From contig CBDEWC010000014.1 of NCBI GenBank assembly GCA_965243695.1, positions 496,001 to 560,000 of the forward strand: a stretch of 64,000 nt of DNA. Reading direction: 5' to 3'. The translations under genes were made by a program, and so were the position numbers. The stretch comes from JAKVCB01 sp965243695 (GTDB lineage Bacteria; Planctomycetota; Planctomycetia; Pirellulales; Lacipirellulaceae). This document shows, in pieces, positions 26,630 to 35,217 of the stretch (position 1 is its first letter; each line of letters opens with the position of its first letter). The notes under the pieces were generated by a model. It saw nothing but the letters and a program-made list of their open reading frames with translations, searched no databases and had not been told where the DNA came from.

Positions 26630-27331
26630 TCAGCGGTGTTCGTATCGTCTGGGGAGTTCGTTCACGAGCTTGGCAATCAGGATTATCAGATAGAACTGTC
26701 CGGTCACTGCTTGCATCCAGGTGACGGTTTGAGCGAGGGGGGTACGGGGCGTGATATCTCCATAGCCGAGGGTCGACATGGTTACGAAGCTGAAGTAAAT
26801 CATCTGCGACTTGTCTGTCAGCGGCTGCCCACCGGCGGTGGTGCTGTCGAGCAACCGCTCCGTAAAGCGAAAGGATTCCGGCTCAATGGACTCAACAAGT
26901 CGATACCCGTATGCCCAGGTTAATCCAAGTAGCAGGTAGACGCAGATGGCCCCCAACACTGCATGAATACCAGGCATCCGGTCTTTGACGACCGCAATAA
27001 AGATCATGACAGCTGTAAATCCCAGGAAGATCAGGTCGACCATGAGGTGGATTTTAAAGAAGCCCAGTGAGTCGGAGGGACAAATCCACCCCAGGAGAAT
27101 TGCTGCCAGGGCCAGCACCAATGCGACCGCACACACTGCTTTGCGGCGACGATTGGCAAGCACTCCCGTGAGAAATACGAGTGTCAGACAAACTGAGGAA
27201 AAAACCCGACTGGTTTGCTCGTGGGCAAACAGTGGCTGCAGGAAAAGTGTGGCGACCAGCGAAATGAGCAGCAACGCGTAACGATCGCCTCGTATCCAGG
27301 CAGGAAGAGAATCGAAGGGCACAGGGGTCAC
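26630..27331 (-). CDS. Ion channel, voltage-gated K+ channel-like
   Basis: 233 residues with about six hydrophobic segments. Near the C-terminus YFSFVTMSTLGYGDITPRTPLAQ is the pore loop and selectivity filter (TLGYGD), followed by the last helix QTVTWMQAVTGQFYLIILIAKLV. There is no cytoplasmic RCK/TrkA-N domain and no arginine-rich S4 helix, so gating is unclear. It begins at a GTG with GAGG very close upstream. It is probably transcribed with bioA (70 bp apart) but functionally unrelated. Confidence 0.85.
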   Translation of the reverse strand: MTPVPFDSLPAWIRGDRYALLLISLVATLFLQPLFAHEQTSRVFSSVCLTLVFLTGVLANRRRKAVCAVALVLALAAILLGWICPSDSLGFFKIHLMVDLIFLGFTAVMIFIAVVKDRMPGIHAVLGAICVYLLLGLTWAYGYRLVESIEPESFRFTERLLDSTTAGGQPLTDKSQMIYFSFVTMSTLGYGDITPRTPLAQTVTWMQAVTGQFYLIILIAKLVNELPRRYEHR

Positions 27332-27498
27332 CTCGCAGCGTTTGCAGTTCAGAGAAATGTGTTGATCGCTGAAGCGGATTTAAAAGCGTGATTCGAAGGG
27401 AATGATTGTAATCCTCAACGGCGGCTTGGGATAGGATCATGATGCCCCGAGCACTGCCGGGACTGACGGCAGGATGCACGGCAGGCTACAATGTGGTG

Positions 27499-28965
27499 AT
27501 GTCGGAATCGCGCCGTGAACGTTGGATGTTGATTACTGCTTCGCTGATGATCCTGGCGACCGTGGCGTTGGGGTTCGTGTTGTGGTTCACCCGAACCGTG
27601 ATGATTCCATTCGTATTGGCGATTTTTGTGGTTGCGGTTGTAGCCCCACTCGCCGACTGGTTGGAGGTGAAGGCGAAATTTCGCCGTTGGTTATCGGTGC
27701 CACTGGTGATGGTATTGGTGTTGGTTGCGACCGTGGGTGTCTTGCTGCTGTTGACTTATACAGCCGGCGAGGTGGTCAAGGTGATTCCCCAGTATGGCAA
27801 CAATGTGTTCGCGATTGCCGAACAGTGGGTTGCCGCTGTGGAATTGGAAGAACAGGATCAGACATCGAATTCCAGAGAGTCTCTGGCGGAAAACCGTGGC
27901 AACGAACTTCCGTCAGACACTTCTGAAACATCGACAACGACTCCAGAAGCGTCATCCCCTCCAGCGGCCGGCGCTGAGACAAGTGGAGCGACTGGTCCCG
28001 CACCGCACACCGTGGAGCAAGGATCCGAAAACGGCAGCAGGCAGGAGCCAAGGGCGACCAGGTCCGACAAGGCCAATCCTAGAAATGGCGCCAATCCTGG
28101 AAATGGCACCAATCTTGACAATGACTCTTCGCTTTTTGAACTCGATTGGCTGCAAAGATTTGTGGCGAACGCTTTGAGGCAGGCCAAGCAGGACTGGCAA
28201 GGCTACGTCCCACAGGCAATCTCCTGGCTCTTTGGGCAAGTCCAAACGATCGTTTCGACCGTTTCGACCTTTTTTCTGATGACGATCTTTGTCTTTTTCC
28301 TGCTAGTTGCCCGTGATCCAAGTCGCTTGCAGCTCAGCGGATACGCGGTCATCGAACGTCAAATGCGTCGTTACTTGATGATCAAGACGAGCATGTCGTC
28401 AATGACCGGAATTTTCGTCGGTGTTGTTCTCAGCATGCTGGGGATGCCACTTGCCGTGGTGTTCGGTGTGCTGACGTTCCTGCTCAATTTCATCCCCTCC
28501 ATCGGGTCAATCATTGCCACATTGCTGCCCTTGCCGATTGCCTATGCCGAATTTGTGTTGAACCAGGATCCCCCCAGCCACGTGGCAACCGTGGCGGCTG
28601 TCGGGGCGGAGGATCACATGCCGCCTCACGTTCCATCCCCTCGAGAGGAGTTGCCGTCAACCGAGCAATCAGGTTGGTGGCAATTTCTGACCGAGTCAGG
28701 GTGGTTGCGTTTTCTGGCAATTTTGCTCATTCCCGGCAGCGTGCAGATTTTCATTGGCAACGTGATCGAACCTAGAGTGATGGGGGAAGGATTAGAACTC
28801 CATCCGGTCGTGATCTTGATTGCCTTGGTGTTCTGGGGACTGCTGTGGGGTCCCATGGGGGCGATTCTGGCCGTTCCCATCACCGCGGTGATCCGAATTG
28901 CCACGGCTCGTTTTGTTTCGCTGAAAATGGTTAGCGATGTCATGGCGGGCCGGTTGCCAGCCTGA
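27499..28965 (+). CDS. AI-2E family transporter with hydrophilic insertion
   Basis: 488 residues from the ATG at 27499. Membrane segments at the N-terminus (WMLITASLMILATVALGFVLWF, MIPFVLAIFVVAVVAPLADWLE), then a strongly hydrophilic insertion of about 90 residues (about 120-210) rich in Glu, Ser, Thr and Asn. The conserved C-terminal core follows (FFLMTIFVFFLLVARDPSRL, GVVLSMLGMPLAVVFGVLTFLLNFIPSIGSIIATLLPLPIA, NVIEPRVMGEGLELHPVVIL). A second Pro/Ser-rich insertion of about 45 residues precedes that last block. The family (UPF0118) includes the TqsA exporter; substrate here is unknown. Confidence 0.88.
   Translation: MSESRRERWMLITASLMILATVALGFVLWFTRTVMIPFVLAIFVVAVVAPLADWLEVKAKFRRWLSVPLVMVLVLVATVGVLLLLTYTAGEVVKVIPQYGNNVFAIAEQWVAAVELEEQDQTSNSRESLAENRGNELPSDTSETSTTTPEASSPPAAGAETSGATGPAPHTVEQGSENGSRQEPRATRSDKANPRNGANPGNGTNLDNDSSLFELDWLQRFVANALRQAKQDWQGYVPQAISWLFGQVQTIVSTVSTFFLMTIFVFFLLVARDPSRLQLSGYAVIERQMRRYLMIKTSMSSMTGIFVGVVLSMLGMPLAVVFGVLTFLLNFIPSIGSIIATLLPLPIAYAEFVLNQDPPSHVATVAAVGAEDHMPPHVPSPREELPSTEQSGWWQFLTESGWLRFLAILLIPGSVQIFIGNVIEPRVMGEGLELHPVVILIALVFWGLLWGPMGAILAVPITAVIRIATARFVSLKMVSDVMAGRLPA
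28075..28128. repeat. 18-bp tandem repeat in the transporter gene
   Basis: Units AATCCTAGAAATGGCGCC at 28075, a near copy at 28093 and a diverged third at 28111. They encode NPRNGA, NPGNGT and NLDNDS in the hydrophilic insertion and stay in frame. Confidence 0.8.
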
Positions 28966-29056
28966 GTGCCGGTAGCAAGGGGCCGCTGTTGGTTGTCGAG
29001 CCCGACTACAAAAAGCGCACTGAAAAACGCACCTTCGTTGGCGAAAATCCCTGCGG

Positions 29057-29953
29057 CTAATTCTCGAGCAGATGTCGCAGCGCTGGCTCAAGTTCGGGAT
29101 AGGCGAACTGGTAGCCCGATTGGTGCAATCGATGAGGGGCCACGCGGGTGCTGGCGAGCAGCAAAGCATCGGCCATTTCGCCAAAAGCAAGCCGGGCTGC
29201 GAAGGCAGGCATGGGGAACAGGGTTGGCCGGCTGAGGACTCGCCCGAGCGTTTTGGTGAATTCGCGATTGGTGACCGGATGCGGGGCAACCGCGTTGACG
29301 GCGCCGTGCAACTGCTCATTCTCGAGCGCTGTCTCGATGGCGCCGACTACATCGTCCAACGCAATCCAACTCATGTACTGGTTGCCAGTTCCAATCACGC
29401 CGCCGGCTCCCAGCTTGAACGGCCGCAACATTTTTTTCAGGGCTCCGCCTTGATCGCTGAGGACCACGCCAATGCGCGGCTCAACAACGCGGATTCCTGC
29501 ATTCCCGGCAGATTCGTTGGCAAGTTCCCACTGCTGACAAACCTGGGCCAGGAAGTCCGTGCCAGCCGGTCCTTCCTCACAAACCTCGTCAGTCCCCGTG
29601 TCTCCGTAATAGCCAATCGCCGAAGCGGTTACGAGTACCGCTGGTTTGTGCGGCAGGCCCGAGAGGGTTTCGGCCAGCAGGCGGGTGCTTTCGATGCGGC
29701 TGTCACGAATCTGCTTTTTGACCTCATCCGTCCAGCGGCAAGCAATATTTTTTCCACCCAGGTGTACCACCGCGTCGATGCCATCGAGCTTGGAAGCTTC
29801 GATCGCACGGCTCGTGGGATGCCAGTAAATCTCTCGATCGTGATCCCGGACCGTACGGCGCACCATTGGCCGAACCTGGTGGCCTTTCGCCTCCAGCGAT
29901 TCAACCAGAGCCGTACCGACCAAACCGGTCGATCCCGTGACAGCAATTTGCAT
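29057..29953 (-). CDS. TIGR01777 family NAD-dependent epimerase-like protein
   Basis: 298 residues. Rossmann start MQIAVTGSTGLVGTALVESLEAKGHQV, then VVHLGGKNIACRWTDEVKKQIRDSRIESTRLL, TASAIGYYGDTGTDEVCEEG and RIGVVLSDQGGALKKMLRPFKLGAGGVIGTGNQYMSWIALDDVV. The C-terminal DUF1731 domain is complete (FTKTLGRVLSRPTLFPMPAFAARLAFGEMADALLLASTRVAPHRL). It is a short-chain dehydrogenase-like protein (YfcH/SulA group) without a firmly known substrate. It lies 31 bases after the DUF2878 gene on the same strand. Confidence 0.93.
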   Translation of the reverse strand: MQIAVTGSTGLVGTALVESLEAKGHQVRPMVRRTVRDHDREIYWHPTSRAIEASKLDGIDAVVHLGGKNIACRWTDEVKKQIRDSRIESTRLLAETLSGLPHKPAVLVTASAIGYYGDTGTDEVCEEGPAGTDFLAQVCQQWELANESAGNAGIRVVEPRIGVVLSDQGGALKKMLRPFKLGAGGVIGTGNQYMSWIALDDVVGAIETALENEQLHGAVNAVAPHPVTNREFTKTLGRVLSRPTLFPMPAFAARLAFGEMADALLLASTRVAPHRLHQSGYQFAYPELEPALRHLLEN

Positions 29954-29984
29954 GCGTTTTACCTGAGGATGTTTTTGCCAGGTT

Positions 29985-30518
29985 TCATGGTTTCGTCACT
30001 TGTCCATTTTGCTTTATAGAGATCCTAAGCAGTATAGGGACCAATACAGCCCCGGAAAGGGTCCAAATGGGAATGGCCACAAGGGGGCTGACCAGGGGGC
30101 GGATGGCGCCCAGCCAGGCGGCAAGCGGGTAGCCGACCGCTGCCCCGCCGGCACCTAGTAAGGCGGCCGATAGGAGGAGCCGATTTGGGGTCCAGCGGGC
30201 AAGCGTCGCAGCCGCAAGTCCTGCTTGGACCCAAATGGCCGTGATCCACAGAGGACAGAGAAGCTGGCTCTGAAACGATTCGACAGGAACATAAATTCCG
30301 GCGCGAATCATCACGCTTTCAGCCACGGTACCAACGACCCCGAAGGTGCAGACGATGCGAAGTTGCTGCAGCGGATGGGTCCAGGTGAACGCAGTGACAA
30401 TCAAGAGCACAGCGACAACGACTGGTCCCAGAAACGGTATGCCTTCCGACGCGCCGTACACCGAGGCTTGCCAGCCGAGCAGGAAAGCGACAATCGTTGT
30501 TGCAAGTTGTATGGCCAT
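29985..30518 (-). CDS. DUF2878 family membrane protein
   Basis: 177 residues with five to six hydrophobic helices. MAIQLATTIVAFLLGWQASVYGASEGIPFLGPVVVAVLL and the central ESFQSQLLCPLWITAIWVQAGLAA match the DUF2878 pattern. The function of the family is unknown. It is placed directly upstream of the TIGR01777 gene on the same strand and probably co-transcribed with it. Confidence 0.75.
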   Translation of the reverse strand: MAIQLATTIVAFLLGWQASVYGASEGIPFLGPVVVAVLLIVTAFTWTHPLQQLRIVCTFGVVGTVAESVMIRAGIYVPVESFQSQLLCPLWITAIWVQAGLAAATLARWTPNRLLLSAALLGAGGAAVGYPLAAWLGAIRPLVSPLVAIPIWTLSGAVLVPILLRISIKQNGQVTKP

Positions 30519-30586
30519 CGGGTGAGCGCTTAACCTGGGGCTTCATCAAGCGCGGCTGTTTTTGCGAAGAACAGGCTCGCGGCAGC

Positions 30587-31450
30587 TCATGTTCGTTTCT
30601 GCTGATATTCGCGACTAGCCTGCTGGAGGATCTGGCGCTCACGATTCGTCAGACTGTTTTGGCCATGTTGCTGGATCTTGCGAAGAATATCATCCACTTC
30701 GGTTTCGGAATCCCCCGTGGCAGCATCGCTGGGATCGTGCACGCGCAACCTGGGTCGCCGCCGCAATTTGGGAAGTGAAAAATTGCCGGACAAAAACTTG
30801 GAGAAGCGCCAGTGGAGCCGAAAATAAAGAAACCCGAAGAGTGCTCCTCCGAGGTGGGCCGTGTAGGCAACGTTGCTTTCGCCACTGCGATCTGATGCTC
30901 CCAACAGGTCCATGACGACCATCACGACTGCAAACACCCAGGCAGGCATCGGAATGACGAACATGAACAACAGTTTTTGATGGGGAAATGAGAAGGCGAA
31001 CAAAATCAAAACCGCGGCAATTCCCCCTGAGGCACCAAGCATCGGCAGCGACGATTTTCCATCGGCAAACAAATCGGTGAGGTTCCAGCAGATTCCCGCA
31101 AAGATAATAGCGACAAGATAAAACAACAAATACTCGCGTTGCCCGTAGCGTTGTTCCACGGCGCGTCCGAACATCCACAAGGCGAACATATTGAACAAGA
31201 TGTGCTTGAGGTCACGAGGGCTGTGCAGAAATCCGTAAGTCAAAAGTTCAAAGACCTTCCACGGCTGCTGAAACCAATTCGCATGCAGCATGAACAAATT
31301 GGTGAACCCACCGCCGAGAAATAATTGAACCCCGTAAATGCAGAAGGTAAAAATGACGATCTTGGTCGTCAGCGACCACGTTCCGCCCAAGTGCACCCCG
31401 GGTGGCCGATTGTAGGTATCGCGTCCGTAATCTCGATCGTAGATACCCAT
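30587..31450 (-). CDS. Rhomboid family intramembrane serine protease
   Basis: 287 residues, six membrane helices. Catalytic Ser141 is in MLGASGGIAAVL and His199 in TAHLGGALFGFLYF; the N-terminal loop HILFNMFALWMFGRAVEQRYG is also conserved. A cytoplasmic tail after about residue 255 (VDDILRKIQQHGQNSLTNRERQILQQASREYQ) matches the small helical DUF6576-type module often attached to bacterial rhomboids. It cleaves membrane proteins near their helix ends; substrates unknown. First of three same-strand genes with small gaps (rhomboid, DUF2878, epimerase). Confidence 0.94.
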   Translation of the reverse strand: MGIYDRDYGRDTYNRPPGVHLGGTWSLTTKIVIFTFCIYGVQLFLGGGFTNLFMLHANWFQQPWKVFELLTYGFLHSPRDLKHILFNMFALWMFGRAVEQRYGQREYLLFYLVAIIFAGICWNLTDLFADGKSSLPMLGASGGIAAVLILFAFSFPHQKLLFMFVIPMPAWVFAVVMVVMDLLGASDRSGESNVAYTAHLGGALFGFLYFRLHWRFSKFLSGNFSLPKLRRRPRLRVHDPSDAATGDSETEVDDILRKIQQHGQNSLTNRERQILQQASREYQQKRT

Positions 31451-31703
31451 GGGGATTGTTAAAGGGTGGTAGAGATGTGGCAGGTTTTCGTCGCAAATCC
31501 TGCGTTTTCAAGGAAATGGAAATCGGCGTGGCCAGAGACACGACGGCACGTGGCACGGACTTGCCGGGCGGTGACAGGCGACCTGACTGGCCCTAACCAT
31601 AGTGTATGCGGTCGCTACAAAAAAGTGCAGCAAAAAGAAATCGGTGGTCCCGAGACCGCAATACGCCAGCAGGCTGCGAAAGAAAATCCCTTGTCAAAAC
31701 TGG

Positions 31704-32957
31704 TCAAGGGGTTGCGCCCAAGGTATCGGACGCCGGCTGGGCTTTTGTTTGCTGATCAATCCATTCGCGGAGTGCTTGCTGCTTGCGGGTGAGTTCATCG
31801 GCCTGTTGATGATTGTCGCGAAGTGTCTCTTCGAACAGTTTGCGTCCTACCCCGACTTGATTCTCAAGGGCAGTAAGCAGTTTTTCGATCGCATTACGGT
31901 CTTTCTTCATGCCGGTCAGGTCTACGTCCAGCTTCTCAACCTCCACTTCACGAGAGGCCTCCAGTTGCTTGGCGCCAGTGAGTGTTAAAACAAGTTTTTC
32001 ATTATCTTTTTCGACAGCTGACGATTCGGTGAGCAAATTCACGCGGTCACGGGCCAACTCTTGAAAGAGATAGCTGTAGTCACGCAGGGCCCGCTGGTAA
32101 CGTTCTTCGGTGGTGGCTCCCTCAGCCGATTCTGGACCGAGCATTTGTCCTGTCTCATCAAAGTCGGCCAGATGCCACTGGTCATCATCCGCGGTTGCTT
32201 CGCCGCCATGCCGGATGTACTCCGCAACAGATTCGGCGGGCAAAAATTGTGCAAGTTGGTCGTCCGTCAATGGTTCAAAGGGTTGGTGTTCGTCGACTGG
32301 CATACTTTCATAGATGACCCAAGGTCCTTGACTTGCCCTGATGCGGTTGAGCTGAGAGTCGTCCAATTCCGAGACCGACTTCAGAGAAATGACATCCGGT
32401 CCGGCCTCTGCCACACGAAACTCTCCCAGGTACTGAGGGCCGCTCGAGGGATTCCCTTGTTCGAACAAGTAGACAATCGTATTGGGATCAACTCCGTGTG
32501 GTTTGGGAAATTCGATCCCTACCGCCTGGGTTCTGTTCTCAGGATCATAGGGGCCCGTGGGACTGGTGTTGCGCCAAACACGGCCACGCAGTCGGGTTCG
32601 CAAATGGAGGTTGTGATCAAGAAATCGGATGCTTTTAAATTCACTGGGATCATCAGGTACGCGAACCTCGCTTTGTGACAAGCGGCCAAGCACCTGCGAG
32701 TCCTGTGTACCGTTTTTTAGAGCCTGGTTGCGTTCGGTGTAGTCCACCAATTCTTTGTCCAATTTGACAATTTGCTTGCCATACGCTGCGCGGATGCGAA
32801 CGACTTCAGCCTCCAGGACGATATAGAGGATGGTTGAAAGAAACACCAACACCATGAGCGTCACGTTTGCCCAGTGCCAAGTGCGAGATGCAAAATAGGC
32901 GGCGACAAACGTTCCGATTGCCAGCAACAGAATGACTAACCAGGCCCAAAAATCCAT
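31704..32957 (-). CDS. Membrane-anchored coiled-coil protein, function unknown
   Basis: 417 residues. Two N-terminal membrane helices (FWAWLVILLLAIGTFVAAYFA, VTLMVLVFLSTILYIVLEAEVV) are followed by a short coiled coil. A globular middle comes next (about 85-250), with RFLDHNLHLRTRLRGRVWRN and PNTIVYLFEQGN, then a long coiled coil (about 285-400) rich in Glu, Lys and Leu. I recognise no domain; from memory this architecture recurs in planctomycetes, where it is annotated as hypothetical. It stands alone between rhomboid and bioF. A structural or tethering role at the membrane is only a guess. Confidence 0.8.
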   Translation of the reverse strand: MDFWAWLVILLLAIGTFVAAYFASRTWHWANVTLMVLVFLSTILYIVLEAEVVRIRAAYGKQIVKLDKELVDYTERNQALKNGTQDSQVLGRLSQSEVRVPDDPSEFKSIRFLDHNLHLRTRLRGRVWRNTSPTGPYDPENRTQAVGIEFPKPHGVDPNTIVYLFEQGNPSSGPQYLGEFRVAEAGPDVISLKSVSELDDSQLNRIRASQGPWVIYESMPVDEHQPFEPLTDDQLAQFLPAESVAEYIRHGGEATADDDQWHLADFDETGQMLGPESAEGATTEERYQRALRDYSYLFQELARDRVNLLTESSAVEKDNEKLVLTLTGAKQLEASREVEVEKLDVDLTGMKKDRNAIEKLLTALENQVGVGRKLFEETLRDNHQQADELTRKQQALREWIDQQTKAQPASDTLGATP

Positions 32958-33138
32958 CGAGTATTTTTCTTCTCAAATATCGGAATCGTAGTAACATCTG
33001 AATCGTCGTGACAGCGTAAGAAGCTGCTACTATCGATCATAAGTGGCCCTTTCCCGAAGGTCAACTAAACGAGCCGTGACGTGCATGATCCCTACAGGCG
33101 TTACGACCACCCGGCACCAGCAATCAGGGGCCCAATAA

Positions 33139-34335
33139 CTAGGGTCCCAGTTGAGCCAGCGTTGCCAATAACTGGTCGATCATTTCGGGGGTGTGAGTCG
33201 TCGAAAGACTAACTCGCAGCAGCGATTCACCTGGGGGTACGGTCGGCGGGCGAATGGCCGGAACAAAAAATCCGGCGTTTTGCAGGGCTGCGGAAAGTTC
33301 AGTAGCCGATTTTGCTGAGCCGACCATGAGCGGCACAATTTGGCTCGTCGAGTTTCCAGTATTCCAACCAAGTTTGCTTGCCTCCTGGCGAAAATAGGAG
33401 GCCCTTTTGAGCAACGCTTCGCGCAACTTGGGTGCGGTTTCTACGATGTGAATTGCCGCCTGCGAGGCAGCGCTGGCGGCTTCAGGTTGGGCCGTGGAAA
33501 ACGCGTAAGAGCGCGCCCGATTGAGCAACCAATCAATGAGTTTTTGCGACCCGGAAACGAATCCACCTGTCGAACCGAGAGCTTTGCTCAGGGTGCCGAC
33601 ACGAATCTGCACCTTCTGTTCAAGATCAACGCGGCCGGTCTGTTGGGCGACGTGTTCAACAACGCCCCGCCCGCGCCGACCAAAGACTCCCGTTGCATGG
33701 GCTTCGTCAACCATGAGCATCGCCTGGTAGTCTGTGGCCAGGTCAACCAGTTTTTCAATCGGGGCCAGGTTTCCATCCATACTGAAGAGGCTGTCGGTGA
33801 CAATAAGTCGACGACCTTTTGTATTGGATTGTGAGAGGAGTTGGCCCAACGCATCACAGTCGCGGTGCGGGTAAATGAAACAGGTTGCGGACGAGAGCCG
33901 ACAGCCATCGATAATGCTGGCGTGATTTTTCGCATCACTAAAGATCACATCATTTTTGCCGACCAAGGCGGCGATGGTCCCGCTGTTTGCTGCGAATCCG
34001 GAAGGGAATACCAGTGCCGCTTCGGTGCCTTCAAAACGTGCAATTTCCGTTTCTAACTCGGCCTGCGCGGTTGCTCGACCGGTGATCAGCGGGCTGGCAC
34101 CACTACCCCAACCGGCAGCCGCCATGGTTTCCCCGGCAGCCGCCGCGAGACGTGGATCGCTGGCCAAGCCAAGGTAGTCATTCGAACTGAAATCGATGAG
34201 TGAGTCTCCAGAGATCGTTATTCGGGCACCCCGTGGCCCTTCGCGCACGAGCAGCCGACGTCGCAGCCCGTCCCGTTCGAGCCGGGCAAGTTCTGTATCA
34301 ATCCACATCAACGGGTCTTGTTGCCAGGCGGGCAT
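33139..34335 (-). CDS. bioF: 8-amino-7-oxononanoate synthase
   Basis: 398 residues from the ATG at 34335 (MPAWQQDPLMWIDTELARLERDGLRRRL), which matches family length; the frame is open to 34443. FSSNDYLGLASDPRL, GSGASPLITGRATAQAELETEIARFEGTEAAL, VDEAHATGVFGRRGRG and the PLP lysine in VGTLSKALGSTGGFVSG are the alpha-oxoamine synthase hallmarks. It condenses pimeloyl-ACP/CoA with alanine in biotin synthesis, one step before BioA. The closely related KBL cannot be fully excluded, but bioA nearby and the sequence favour BioF. It is divergent from the sigma factor gene. Confidence 0.92.
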   Translation of the reverse strand: MPAWQQDPLMWIDTELARLERDGLRRRLLVREGPRGARITISGDSLIDFSSNDYLGLASDPRLAAAAGETMAAAGWGSGASPLITGRATAQAELETEIARFEGTEAALVFPSGFAANSGTIAALVGKNDVIFSDAKNHASIIDGCRLSSATCFIYPHRDCDALGQLLSQSNTKGRRLIVTDSLFSMDGNLAPIEKLVDLATDYQAMLMVDEAHATGVFGRRGRGVVEHVAQQTGRVDLEQKVQIRVGTLSKALGSTGGFVSGSQKLIDWLLNRARSYAFSTAQPEAASAASQAAIHIVETAPKLREALLKRASYFRQEASKLGWNTGNSTSQIVPLMVGSAKSATELSAALQNAGFFVPAIRPPTVPPGESLLRVSLSTTHTPEMIDQLLATLAQLGP

Positions 34336-34567
34336 GTTCAAGCTTGCGAGGTTCTGATTTGAACGTGTGCCACGGCCCATTTCGAGAGAGGTCGGTTTTT
34401 GCCGGGCGACATCTGAGAAAAAACAAGCCGGGTTAGTTAGCATCCCGCTGAGATTCTACCCGAGCATTGCCACTAGCTCACGCCCCAATTTGACATTCGC
34501 ATCCCCGAGCGGAACAATGTGAAGGAACTTTTCGCTCTCCGATCGCGTCTCAATTGAAAATAGTAGC

Positions 34568-35185
34568 GTGAAAGATGACTTCCAGTTCGTAGAGGCAGCA
34601 CTTGCTGGGCAAAAAGAAGCTTTTGGCCAGTTGGTGGAGCGGTATCAAGATCGCCTGATCCATGCGATCAGCGGGTATCTTGGTTCGGTCGAAGAAGCCC
34701 ACGACGTGGCGCAGGACGCTTTTGTCCAGGCTTACACCCGGTTGGCATCGTTTCGCGGCGAGGCGGCGTTTTACACCTGGCTTTACCGGATTGCCTTCAA
34801 TTTGGCGATGACCCGCGTCCGCCGCCGCCGTCCGATGCAGTCCCTTGATCAAGCAAAAGATCGCTTGGGAAATGAGCCAATCGATTTGGGAGCAACAGCC
34901 GAAACGGGCATTTTGCGAGAGGAACAAGCCCGCGTGGTGCATATGGCACTGGGTCAACTTGATGAGGAGTTTCGACAAGTGCTAGTGTTACGTGAGTTGG
35001 AGGGATGCACCTACGACCAAATTGCCCAGATTCTCGAGATTCCGGTCGGGACGGTTCGCAGCCGTTTGTACCGGGCGCGAATTCAACTCCGCGATCATCT
35101 GGCTCCTTGGCTGGCTGTGGAGATGGGCGAAACCGATCCACAGCAAACCATTCCCAAAAAACAGTCCGATAGCAAAACACCATAA
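34568..35185 (+). CDS. ECF RNA polymerase sigma factor
   Basis: 205 residues starting at GTG (34568). Region 2: FGQLVERYQDRLIHAISGYLGSVEEAHDVAQDAFVQAYTRLASFRGEAAFYTWLYRIAFNLAMTRVRR. Region 4: ALGQLDEEFRQVLVLRELEGCTYDQIAQILEIPVGTVRSRLYRARIQLRDHL. There is no region 3, as expected for an ECF (sigma-E-like) factor. The C-terminal 25 residues are a polar tail. The anti-sigma partner starts 32 bases later. The signal it responds to is unknown. Confidence 0.95.
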   Translation: MKDDFQFVEAALAGQKEAFGQLVERYQDRLIHAISGYLGSVEEAHDVAQDAFVQAYTRLASFRGEAAFYTWLYRIAFNLAMTRVRRRRPMQSLDQAKDRLGNEPIDLGATAETGILREEQARVVHMALGQLDEEFRQVLVLRELEGCTYDQIAQILEIPVGTVRSRLYRARIQLRDHLAPWLAVEMGETDPQQTIPKKQSDSKTP

Positions 35186-35217
35186 ATGGATCGCCGGCGC
35201 TGCCGGCGGTAACAGCG

